Shown here: piece after piece, positions 1-6,372 of the stretch
Layout: every line of letters begins with the position of its first letter
How positions within the stretch are numbered: position 1 is the first letter of the stretch
Assembly (NCBI GenBank): GCA_026713405.1
Contig: JAPOON010000595.1
Span: 1-6,717 of the forward strand
Direction: 5' to 3'
DNA length: 6,717 nucleotides
Source of the DNA: Gammaproteobacteria bacterium
GTDB lineage: Bacteria > Pseudomonadota > Gammaproteobacteria > Pseudomonadales > Azotimanducaceae_A
Notes under the pieces: model-generated
What the model saw: only the letters and a program-made list of their open reading frames with translations
The model's database searches: none
What the model was told of the DNA's origin: nothing
Program-made: the position numbers and the translations under genes

Positions 1-1790
1 CGCCGGACCGGCTCCCCTGCGCCCTGCTGGCCATGGCGGGCGGCTGGAGCCCGGTGGTCCACCTGCACTCCCAGGCGGGCGGGCGCGTAACCTGGAACGA
101 GTCATCGGGCTGCTTCGTCCCGGGCGAATCGGGTCAGCACAATGTATCGGCCGGTGCAGCCGCCGGCGCCTGGGAACTGGGCGCCTGCCTGGAGGAGGGC
201 AGGCGGGCCGGGCTGGAAGCGGCTCGTCATTGCGGGTTCGATGCAGCCGAGCTTGCAGTCCCGAAAACGGAACCCGAGACCGCCAATCCTCCGTCTTTCT
301 TCTGGCGAACGCCGTCTCCGCGCTCTCCGGAACGGTCGCCGAGACAGTTCGTGGACTATCAGAACGACACCACGCTGTCCGACATTCGCCTGGCCGTTCG
401 CGAGGGTTACCGCAGCGTGGAACACGTCAAGCGCTACACGGTGCTGGGGTTCGGCACCGACCAGGGCAAGCTGGGCAACGTCAACGGGTTCGCGGCGCTG
501 GCGGAGTGCCTGGATGTCCCGGTCGGCGAGGTGGGCACCACCACGTTCAGGCCGGCCTATACGCCGGTGGCCTTCGGCGCCTGTGCGGGCATGCATGCCG
601 GCGACCTCTACGACCCGGTGCGCAAGACCGCCCTGCACGAGTGGCACGAAGCCGCCGGAGCCGAGTTCGAGGTGGTCGGGCAGTGGCTGCGGCCCTGGTA
701 TTTCCCGGCACCGGGAGAGGACATGCATGCGGCGGTGGCCCGAGAATGCCGGGCTGCCCGGGACTCCCTGGCGATAATGGACGCCTCCACCCTCGGCAAG
801 ATCGAGGTCCGCGGGCCGGATGCGGTGACGTTCCTGGAAAGGATCTATACGCACCGGGTCGGCGCCATGAAGGTGGGCCGTTGCGCCTACGGCATCATGC
901 TGGGCGAAGACGGCATGGTGTTTGACGACGGCGTCACCGCGCGGCTGGGCGAGGATCATTACTATCTCACCACCACCACCGGCGGTGCTGCGGCGGTTCT
1001 GGGCTGGCTGGAATGGTGGCTGCAGACCGAATGGCCCGAGTTGCAGGTCTATTTCACCTCGGTGACCGACCGCTGGTCCACCATCGCCCTGGTGGGGCCG
1101 AACAGCAGGAAGGTGCTTGAAGGCCTGGAGTGCGACATCGCCTTCGATGCCGCCGACTTTCCCTTCATGTCCCTGCGCAACGGGCAGCTAGCGGGTTGTC
1201 CGGTGCGGGTATTCCGGGTCAGCTTCAGCGGTGAACTTGCCTTCGAGGTCAACGTGGAGAGCGACTGCGCCACGGCCCTGTGGGAACTGCTGATGGAGGC
1301 GGGGCGGCCATACGGCATCGCGCCCTACGGCACCGAAGCCATGCACGTGCTGCGGGCCGAGAAGGGCTTCGTCATCGTCGGCCAGGACACCGACGGGTCC
1401 GTGACGCCGGTCGACTTGGGCATGAACTGGCTTTTGGCCAAGGACAAGGACTACCTCGGCAGGCGCTCCCTGCAACGGCCGGACTGTCTGCGCAAGGACC
1501 GGCAACAATGGGTCGGCCTGCTCTCGGAGGACGGGTCGACGGTATTGCCGGAAGGCGCGCAACTGGTCGAGGCGCCGAACGGGTCGCCGCCCGTTCCCCT
1601 GCTCGGCCACGTTACCTCCAGCTATTCGAGCGCCAGCCTGGGGCACCCCATTGCCCTCGGGCTGGTGAGCGGCGGGCGGGCGCGCCGCGGCGAGTCGATC
1701 TACGCTGCGTTGCGTGACGGACGGTTCGTGAAGGTAAAGATCACATCGTCCGTGTTCTACGATCCCAAGGGGGAGCGCCAGCGTGTCTGA
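1..1790 (+). CDS. soxA: Sarcosine oxidase alpha subunit, 5'-truncated by the window edge
   Basis: Large subunit of heterotetrameric sarcosine oxidase, a cytoplasmic flavoenzyme that demethylates sarcosine to glycine, with the methyl carbon going to tetrahydrofolate as 5,10-methylene-THF. The frame is open from base 3, and the residues before the ATG at 33 (ALLAMAGGWSPVVHL) match the family, so this ATG is internal and the true start is upstream. Counting that Met as 1: the end of the FAD/NAD-binding domain (about 1-70), a proline-rich linker (about 76-104), the SoxA A3-type domain beginning FVDYQND (106-190), a GcvT-like folate-binding domain (about 195-470; GMVFDDG at 294, FSGELAFEV at 398, LRAEKGF at 440), and a GcvT C-terminal barrel (about 490-580). 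Family members have roughly 950-1000 residues; about 595 are visible, so around 40% is missing. The stop overlaps soxG, as in soxBDAG operons; soxB and soxD would be expected upstream. Confidence 0.95.
   Translation, partial: PDRLPCALLAMAGGWSPVVHLHSQAGGRVTWNESSGCFVPGESGQHNVSAGAAAGAWELGACLEEGRRAGLEAARHCGFDAAELAVPKTEPETANPPSFFWRTPSPRSPERSPRQFVDYQNDTTLSDIRLAVREGYRSVEHVKRYTVLGFGTDQGKLGNVNGFAALAECLDVPVGEVGTTTFRPAYTPVAFGACAGMHAGDLYDPVRKTALHEWHEAAGAEFEVVGQWLRPWYFPAPGEDMHAAVARECRAARDSLAIMDASTLGKIEVRGPDAVTFLERIYTHRVGAMKVGRCAYGIMLGEDGMVFDDGVTARLGEDHYYLTTTTGGAAAVLGWLEWWLQTEWPELQVYFTSVTDRWSTIALVGPNSRKVLEGLECDIAFDAADFPFMSLRNGQLAGCPVRVFRVSFSGELAFEVNVESDCATALWELLMEAGRPYGIAPYGTEAMHVLRAEKGFVIVGQDTDGSVTPVDLGMNWLLAKDKDYLGRRSLQRPDCLRKDRQQWVGLLSEDGSTVLPEGAQLVEAPNGSPPVPLLGHVTSSYSSASLGHPIALGLVSGGRARRGESIYAALRDGRFVKVKITSSVFYDPKGERQRV
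1767..1775 (+). promoter_or_regulatory. Ribosome binding site for soxG, inside the soxA end
   Basis: AAGGGGGAG lies 7 bases before a GTG codon at 1783. It decides the soxG start: the GTG overlaps the soxA stop by 8 bases, pointing to translational coupling, and the next in-frame ATG is well inside the conserved protein. Confidence 0.7.
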
Positions 1791-2466
1791 AGCGGTGCAA
1801 AGGCACCATGTTCTGGAGCCGTTCCTGGCCCGGGTGGAGCGGCGAACGCAGGCCGATTACGGGGTTGTGATGGAAGTGTTGCCGTCTCGGGGCTACCTCA
1901 ATCTGCGAGGCGATCCGAACGGCAGCGGCTTCCTGGAAGCTGTTCTCGAAGTCCTGGGCCAACCCCTGCCCATCGCCGCCAACACGTTCACCGCGGGCGA
2001 ATCCCGCGTGTTCTGGCTAGGGCCGGACGAATGGCTGGTCATGACGGAGCCGGGCGTGGAGAAGGCGCTGGCAGCGCGCCTAGAGGCTGCGCTTGCCGGC
2101 TGGCCCTGCGCCCTGACCGACCTCACCGGCGGCCAGATCTGTATCCGTCTGGGCGGTCGCAATGCCCGGGATGTGCTGGCCAAGGGATCCACCCTGGATT
2201 TTCATCCCCGGGTCTTCCTGCCGGGACAGTGCGCCCAGACCGTGCTCGGCAAGGCGTCCGTGCTGATTGCCTTGTCGCGTGCCGGGGCTGACAGTGCGGT
2301 CTCCGACGATACCCGGGCGGGGGACGAAGCGGTGTTGGCCGATGAATCCGGGGTGTTCGACATCGTCGTGCGCCGCACGTTCGCCGACTATGCGGCCGAG
2401 TGGCTCTATCGCAGCGCCCTGGAGTATGGCGCAACGGTGACGGTGCAAAGCGTCGGTCCGATGTGA
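1783..2466 (+). CDS. soxG: Sarcosine oxidase gamma subunit
   Basis: Small structural subunit of heterotetrameric sarcosine oxidase, related in fold to the GcvT family and found only with SoxA/B/D. The 227-residue product shows family blocks: RVFWLGPDEWLVM (75-87), LTDLTGGQICIRLGG (111-125), a run around DFHPRVFLPGQCAQTVLGKA (139-158), and VRRTFADYAAEWL (196-208). It starts at GTG, chosen from the Shine-Dalgarno sequence 7 bases upstream and the 8-base overlap with soxA. The protein is slightly longer than usual. Between VLIAL (160-164) and FDIVVRR (192-198), where relatives have a short connection, there is an acidic, alanine-rich insert (about 165-190) that looks like a surface loop. Assignment is secure; the effect of the insert is unknown. 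Confidence 0.93.
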   Translation: MSEAVQRHHVLEPFLARVERRTQADYGVVMEVLPSRGYLNLRGDPNGSGFLEAVLEVLGQPLPIAANTFTAGESRVFWLGPDEWLVMTEPGVEKALAARLEAALAGWPCALTDLTGGQICIRLGGRNARDVLAKGSTLDFHPRVFLPGQCAQTVLGKASVLIALSRAGADSAVSDDTRAGDEAVLADESGVFDIVVRRTFADYAAEWLYRSALEYGATVTVQSVGPM

Positions 2467-2478
2467 ATGCGGCAAGCA

Positions 2479-2517
2479 GGTCCGGACTTGAGGCATGGGG
2501 CATTCGGCGACCGGACC
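2479..2517 (+). repeat. Inverted repeat in the soxG-dioxygenase gap
   Basis: GGTCCGG at 2479-2485 pairs perfectly with CCGGACC at 2511-2517 around a 25-base loop. No T-run follows, so it is not a classical terminator. It could be an mRNA stem that uncouples the downstream gene from soxG, an operator, or chance in GC-rich DNA. The rest of the 75-base gap holds only the GGAGG at 2526-2530 that serves the next gene. Confidence 0.3.
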
Positions 2518-2541
2518 CGCGCATTGGAGGTATAGAGTGGC

Positions 2542-3702
2542 ATGACTGAAACGGCAGGCGTTCCCCGCGTTCGGCGGGATACCGACAGTCTCGAAATCCT
2601 CTGGCCGGGGGGATACTCGAGCCGGCACCTGTACTACTGGCTGCGGGAAAACTGTCACTGCCGCCAATGCGCTCATCCCGATGCCTGGGAGCGGCTCGTC
2701 GACTTCATGGCGATTCCCCTGGACATTGCACCGCTCGAGTGCCGGGGCGACGCCGACGGGCTGCATATCGACTGGCCGCAGGGCGGCGCGCCTTGCGAGG
2801 GTACCTTCTACAGTTGGGGCTGGCTCGACCGGCACCGCTGCGAACCGGAAGCGCGCCGGGCCCGCAAGCCGCGCCGTACCGCCTGGACGGCGGCGGATGT
2901 CGACAAGCAGTCCATCTCCATCGGCCATGACGCCGTTGCCGGCAGCGGGTCGGGGATGCTCGAACTCCTGGAGCGGGTCGACAACCTGGGGGTCGCCCTG
3001 GTGACCGGCGTTCCGTCCGAGGAGCTGGCGGTGGTGGGCCTGGCCGAACGGTTCGGCTTCATCGAAGAGTCGCACTTCGGGCGCCAGTTCGACGTGGAAT
3101 CGAAACCCCAGGCCGAAAACCTCGCCTATACGCACCACGCGCTGTATCCCCACAACGACCTTCCGAGCCGGCGGCAAATGCCCGGTATCCAGTTCCTGCA
3201 TTGCATTGCGAACGACGCCCGGGGGGGCGACAGCGTACTCGTTGACTCAATCGCCTGCGCCGCCCGGTTGCGGGAAGTGGATGCGGCGGCGTTCGACCTG
3301 CTTTCCCGCGAACGGGTGACCTTCACCTCCGTTGCCGACGACTGGCACATCGTCAATCGAGGAACGCTGATCGAGGTCGATGAGGACGGCGACGTCACAG
3401 GGACGCGATTGCACCCGGCGCTGCTCGGTCCCGTGGACATCGCACCACAGCTTCAGGCGGAGTTTTACCGGGCGCATCGGCGGTTTCTGGAAATCGCCCT
3501 GAGCGAGGCGATGCAGTTCCGTTTTCGGCTGGAACCCGGCGACTGCCAGATATTCGACAACTGCCGCGTCATGCACGCGCGCAGTGCGTTCGACCCCGCC
3601 AGCGGCCGTCGTCGTCTCCAGGGCTGTTATGTCGGCCGGGACGAATTCGCGAGCCGCCTGGAACTGTTGCGACGCGGCGGCGAGGACTTTCGGCAGACCT
3701 GA
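2542..3702 (+). CDS. Gamma-butyrobetaine hydroxylase-like Fe(II)/2-oxoglutarate dioxygenase
   Basis: Cytoplasmic 2-oxoglutarate oxygenase (386 aa, a normal length) of the gamma-butyrobetaine/trimethyllysine hydroxylase family; the classic reaction makes L-carnitine from gamma-butyrobetaine. The N-terminal DUF971-type domain (about 10-105) has the zinc cysteines C38, C40 and C43 in LRENCHCRQC. The catalytic TauD/BBOX domain (about 125-380) carries the iron motif H204-N-D206, the distal H345 (RVMHAR) and an arginine group R356-R358 for 2-oxoglutarate. F179, F183, Y196 and Y363 occupy positions of the aromatic cage that holds the trimethylammonium group in human BBOX1 (Y177, W181, Y194, Y366). 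Oddity: the fourth zinc ligand, a His after WPxx in human BBOX1, appears as Gly (WPQGGAPC), with C85 nearby. The ATG start has GGAGG 11 bases upstream. It follows soxG on the same strand, fitting quaternary-amine breakdown; the exact substrate is inferred. Confidence 0.85.
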   Translation: MTETAGVPRVRRDTDSLEILWPGGYSSRHLYYWLRENCHCRQCAHPDAWERLVDFMAIPLDIAPLECRGDADGLHIDWPQGGAPCEGTFYSWGWLDRHRCEPEARRARKPRRTAWTAADVDKQSISIGHDAVAGSGSGMLELLERVDNLGVALVTGVPSEELAVVGLAERFGFIEESHFGRQFDVESKPQAENLAYTHHALYPHNDLPSRRQMPGIQFLHCIANDARGGDSVLVDSIACAARLREVDAAAFDLLSRERVTFTSVADDWHIVNRGTLIEVDEDGDVTGTRLHPALLGPVDIAPQLQAEFYRAHRRFLEIALSEAMQFRFRLEPGDCQIFDNCRVMHARSAFDPASGRRRLQGCYVGRDEFASRLELLRRGGEDFRQT

Positions 3703-3729
3703 CTGGGTTCCAGCGATCTCGCACAACGG

Positions 3730-3766
3730 ATTCAGGCGTCGTCTTACTGCCTGGATCTTTCTTTCT
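3730..3766 (+). terminator. Probable Rho-independent terminator after the dioxygenase gene
   Basis: ATTCAGGC (3730-3737) pairs with GCCTGGAT (3749-3756), giving an 8-bp stem with one G-U pair and an 11-base loop, followed directly by CTTTCTTTCT (7 T in 10). It begins 28 bases after the dioxygenase stop. The stem is only moderately strong and the tract is interrupted by C. Confidence 0.5.
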
Positions 3767-3774
3767 GATATGCT
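3766..3774 (+). promoter_or_regulatory. Possible extended -10 promoter for the small gene
   Basis: TGATATGCT fits an extended -10 element (TG, one base, then TATGCT, 4 of 6 to TATAAT). No good -35 is seen; TTACTG at 3744-3749 is weak and 19 bases away. The position just after the terminator and about 45 bases before the next start makes it plausible only. Confidence 0.25.
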
Positions 3775-3818
3775 CCGATTCGATCCAGTTGAGCAGTCGC
3801 GATCAAGGCCCATTTCCC

Positions 3819-4067
3819 GTGAGCGCAATCGTCAAGGAAGTCTACGATGCTTTCCGTAGCGCCGGTGTCTCGGACGAACAGGCGACGGCTGCGGCACGAG
3901 CTATTCCATTCGCTGACGATCTTGCGACGAAAGCCGACATCGATGGATTACGGGCGGAGCTACGGGGAGAAATGAAGGAACTCGAACTTCGCATGACAAT
4001 AAAACTGTTCGGCGGGCTCGGGATGGCGGTAGCCGGCGTCAAGGCGCTCGACTTTCTCATCGGCTGA
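3819..4067 (+). CDS. Small coiled-coil protein with C-terminal hydrophobic segment (DUF1640-like)
   Basis: An 82-residue protein of unknown function. It has an N-terminal helical part (MSAIVKEVYDAFRSAGVSDEQA, residues 1-22), then LATKADIDGLRAEL (35-48) leading into a charged heptad-like helix (about 33-58), and ends in a glycine-rich hydrophobic stretch (about 60-81) that could be one membrane span. This layout (a helix with an AGxxxEQA-like motif, then TKAD-L coiled coil, then hydrophobic tail) resembles small bacterial DUF1640/CCDC90-type proteins, often annotated as hypothetical. I prefer the GTG at 3819, with AAGG 10 bases upstream, because such proteins begin MSAIV-like; an in-frame TTG at 3789 would add 10 residues without family character. 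It lies after the probable terminator, so it is probably separate from the sox unit. No functional link to neighbours is evident. Confidence 0.7.
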   Translation: MSAIVKEVYDAFRSAGVSDEQATAAARAIPFADDLATKADIDGLRAELRGEMKELELRMTIKLFGGLGMAVAGVKALDFLIG

Positions 4068-4142
4068 ACCCGCGGGTCGCCGGTTTGGCGCGCGGCTGTT
4101 GTTCCGGAATTGCCCTCCTGCAGATTGTGGGCCTGTAGACGC

Positions 4143-5492
4143 TCAGCGTCCCGGGGGATTGCCCGCCAGGTAATCGTTCAGCACTTCGTGGAACCGTCTG
4201 ACGCGGGTTTCCTGCGCCGCCATGTAGGGTTCCTGGTAGCCCCTGGAGCGCCAGCCGGCGGTCTGGCCGGCAGTCAGCTGCCAGTCCTGGAACACGACCT
4301 GGTCCGAATAGTCCTGGACGCCGGCGCCGTTGTCATAGTCCCGTTCGTCCAGTTCGGCTTCGGTGAGCTGAATCGGGTTGACCGCGGTGCGGTTGACGAA
4401 TTCCTCCATCCCTTCAATGGGGTAGGCCATCGTCCACTGGTCGAAAAAGCACTGTTCGGGATCTGTCGGGTGCGGTTCCCAACGCCAGACCAGGAAGGAA
4501 TCCGCCGAGGGGGCGATGGCGACGTTGGGGAACAGCACCTGGAACGGGCTTTCCGTCAGGTCCTCGTCGTTCAGATGTTCGTAGTGCAGATAACCTTTCT
4601 CTCTCCAATGCCGTCTCTTTGCGGCCTTGAGATCCAACCAACCCTGCATGGCCTTGGTTTCGTAATCGGGATACTTGTCGGGGTCGATGTCCCAGACGCG
4701 CAGCATGTCGTCGAACGGGTGCGGCACCCCATCCGGCAGCCTGTCCCTGAGAGAGGGGCGCCCCATCTGCACGATGCGATTGTGGCCCATCGGGAACATT
4801 TCATAGCGCGACGTGAAGTGATCCTGGTCGATGATCGGCGGTACCTGGGGATGCACCGTTCGGGTGTGATACGACTCGTTGAAATTGTCCGACCAGAATT
4901 TCCAGTTCGTTTTGAGCGCCACGCGAAACTGGTTGACCCGAACGGTTTTCTCGAACTGGTGGTTCTTGTACAACTCCGGCGTCGGTTCCAGGTAACTCAT
5001 CAGGTCCGGCGCTTCGTCGTCCATGGTGTACCAGACCAGGCTGGCCCAGGTGGCGACGCGGACTTCGGTGAGTTTGAGCTTGCCGACCGGGTCGCCCCGG
5101 CAGAAGTCGTCCCGGTCGGGCAGGTCTTCCAGCACGCCGTCGAGCCCCCACCTCCAGCCGTGGTAAGGGCAGGTGAAGCAGTCCTGGCTGCTGTTCTGCC
5201 ACACCAGGCGCTGTGCGCGGTGGCCGCAGGCGTTGTAGAACCCCTTGAGCGAGCCATCGCGCTGCTTCACGATGATCACCGACTCGTGCATGAAATCGTG
5301 CACGATGTAGTCGCCGGGTTCCTCCAGTTGTTGCTCGCGGCCGGCGATGTGCCAGATCTTCGTCCAGAGGTTTTCCCATTCCCGGGCCATGAAATCACGG
5401 CAGTAATAGCGGTCCTGGGAAATCGGATCGCCCCGAAGCTGTGAAGGGTCTTTGCCATCCATCGCCATTGGATGATTTACAAACTGGTTCAT
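4143..5492 (-). CDS. Rieske non-heme iron oxygenase, alpha (catalytic) subunit
   Basis: Complete 449-residue alpha subunit of a two-component ring-hydroxylating or quaternary-amine-type oxygenase. The Rieske [2Fe-2S] domain (about 45-155) has C89-x-H91 and C108-x2-H111, 16 residues apart (ACGHR and CPYHGW). The catalytic START-like domain (about 185-445) has E206-x2-H209-x4-H214 in DNFNESYHTRTVHP; H209 and H214 bind the mononuclear iron, E206 is at the position bridging to the neighbouring Rieske centre, and D397 (SDQVVFQDWQ) is the likely third ligand. A glutamate at the bridge is seen in carnitine monooxygenase CntA, among others. No ferredoxin or reductase gene is in the window, so electrons must come from elsewhere. 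The ATG start is fixed by a strong Shine-Dalgarno sequence 8 bases upstream, behind a good promoter. Substrate unknown: nearby genes suggest a methylated amine, but related proteins are also annotated as aromatic dioxygenases. Confidence 0.92.
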   Translation of the reverse strand: MNQFVNHPMAMDGKDPSQLRGDPISQDRYYCRDFMAREWENLWTKIWHIAGREQQLEEPGDYIVHDFMHESVIIVKQRDGSLKGFYNACGHRAQRLVWQNSSQDCFTCPYHGWRWGLDGVLEDLPDRDDFCRGDPVGKLKLTEVRVATWASLVWYTMDDEAPDLMSYLEPTPELYKNHQFEKTVRVNQFRVALKTNWKFWSDNFNESYHTRTVHPQVPPIIDQDHFTSRYEMFPMGHNRIVQMGRPSLRDRLPDGVPHPFDDMLRVWDIDPDKYPDYETKAMQGWLDLKAAKRRHWREKGYLHYEHLNDEDLTESPFQVLFPNVAIAPSADSFLVWRWEPHPTDPEQCFFDQWTMAYPIEGMEEFVNRTAVNPIQLTEAELDERDYDNGAGVQDYSDQVVFQDWQLTAGQTAGWRSRGYQEPYMAAQETRVRRFHEVLNDYLAGNPPGR

Positions 5493-5500
5493 CGGCTGTG

Positions 5501-5508
5501 CCTCCCTC
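5501..5508 (-). promoter_or_regulatory. Strong ribosome binding site of the Rieske gene
   Basis: Read on the minus strand this is GAGGGAGG, 8 bases before the ATG at 5492. It supports that start over the later in-frame Met codons at residues 9 and 11. Confidence 0.75.
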
Positions 5509-5519
5509 GACTTCCGGAA

Positions 5520-5547
5520 ATTAGACTAACGGGAACGCCGATGTCAA
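5520..5547 (-). promoter_or_regulatory. Sigma70-type promoter of the Rieske gene
   Basis: On the minus strand, TTGACA (5547-5542, perfect -35) is followed after 16 bases by TCTAAT (5525-5520, 5 of 6 to the -10 consensus). Transcription would start near 5513, giving a leader of about 20 bases that contains the Shine-Dalgarno sequence. It sits in the 84-base gap after the methyltransferase gene, so the Rieske gene can be expressed on its own. No operator is obvious. Confidence 0.65.
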
Positions 5548-5576
5548 AGCCGGCGCATTCCGGGGCAGTCCGGCTG

Positions 5577-6323
5577 TCAGGCAGGGGGCCGCGCCGCAAT
5601 CAGGATGAACCTGTCCGTCTTGCCGCGTATATCCGGCTCGAAAACATTCAGCGTGTGGTCGTCGTCGGGACGACGCAGCATTTGTGGCGAGGCGACGACC
5701 TCGAGCCCGGCGGCTTCCGTGACCGAGCGCGCCAGGTCCTCGGTCATGCGATGCAGGGTTGCGTTGTCCGCGCCTTCCGCGCCGCGATGGTCGATGATCA
5801 CGACGAATCCCCCGGGTTTCAGCAGATTCCTGACCGCGCTCAGAAACTGCACCGCGATCTCTTCGCTGTCCAAGTAATAGTAATCGTGCAGATTGAGCGC
5901 CGTGAGGGCTGCGTCCAGGCTGCCCGCTGCAAGCCCGGAGTCACCCACGGCGACGTCGATGCGCTCCACGTTGGCCAGCCGGTCATCGGCCAGGCGTGCC
6001 GTGATGGCCTTGTCGTAGCGGCGGTCGTCCCACTCGAGCCACTCGGGGGCGTTCTGGGCGTAAACGGTGCCTGCATCGCCCACCGCCACCGACAGAACCT
6101 CCGTGTACCATCCGCCCGAGGACGCAAGATCCATGACGGTCATGCCGCGCTCGATTCCGGCAGCCACCAGCACTTCAGCCGGCTGACGGGCGGCATCGCG
6201 GGCGCGGTCTTCTTCCGAACGCGCTTCGAGCGCTTCGGAGAGCGAGTCGACTGTCCAGGTCTCGGCGGACAGGCTGAACGAGAATAGGCAGGCCAAAACA
6301 CCCGCGAAGAACCTGGCTGGCAT
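5577..6323 (-). CDS. Exported SAM-dependent methyltransferase-like protein
   Basis: A 248-residue class I methyltransferase-fold protein with an apparent export signal. Residues 1-20 form a signal peptide (positive start MPAR, hydrophobic core FFAGVLACLFSFSLSA, likely cleavage before ETW). The fold is visible as the SAM-binding strand and loop TVMDLASSGGWYTEVL (62-77), an acidic strand with VAVGDSG (124-130), motif-IV-like LDAALTALNLHDYYY (136-150), and LKPGGFVVIIDHRG (168-181). It resembles the COG4798 group of predicted methyltransferases, many of which carry signal peptides; their substrate is not known to me, and whether SAM is available outside the cytoplasm is a puzzle. The motif I loop is SSGG rather than the usual GxGxG. 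The ATG has GGAG 6 bases upstream. It lies 84 bases upstream of the Rieske gene on the same strand, but an internal promoter separates them. Confidence 0.8.
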   Translation of the reverse strand: MPARFFAGVLACLFSFSLSAETWTVDSLSEALEARSEEDRARDAARQPAEVLVAAGIERGMTVMDLASSGGWYTEVLSVAVGDAGTVYAQNAPEWLEWDDRRYDKAITARLADDRLANVERIDVAVGDSGLAAGSLDAALTALNLHDYYYLDSEEIAVQFLSAVRNLLKPGGFVVIIDHRGAEGADNATLHRMTEDLARSVTEAAGLEVVASPQMLRRPDDDHTLNVFEPDIRGKTDRFILIAARPPA

Positions 6324-6354
6324 GTCTTGCTCCGAAAACGGTCAACGGGGCGCG

Positions 6355-6360
6355 ATCATA
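6355..6360 (-). promoter_or_regulatory. Possible -10 element for the methyltransferase gene
   Basis: Read on the minus strand this is TATGAT (5 of 6 to TATAAT), placed to give a leader of about 25 bases before the ATG at 6323. No convincing -35 lies 16-18 bases upstream. It lies just before the recognisable part of the dehydrogenase fragment on the other strand. Confidence 0.25.
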
Positions 6361-6372
6361 CACGCGTGGCGG

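Noticed and set aside
2080..3201. A 373-codon open frame on the minus strand across soxG and the dioxygenase gene
   Set aside because: It runs antisense to two well-supported genes and shows no family motif or ribosome binding site.
3789..3818. TTG start 10 codons upstream of the chosen start of the small gene
   Set aside because: The added residues do not resemble the family, and MSAIV at the GTG is a typical beginning with an AAGG in reach.
4068..4142. Palindrome ACCCGCGGGT (4068-4077) in the convergent gap as a bidirectional terminator
   Set aside because: A perfect 10-base palindrome cannot form a loop without losing most of the stem, and no T-run follows on either strand.
4110..5444. 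A 444-codon open frame on the plus strand opposite the Rieske gene
   Set aside because: The minus strand encodes all Rieske and iron-binding motifs with a strong promoter and ribosome site. The opposite frame has no recognisable domain, and long antisense frames are common in GC-rich genes.
5548..5575. AGCCGG/CCGGCT inverted repeat after the methyltransferase stop, as a terminator
   Set aside because: The stem is only 6 bp with a 16-base loop and is followed by just three T that merge into the Rieske -35 box; too weak to call.
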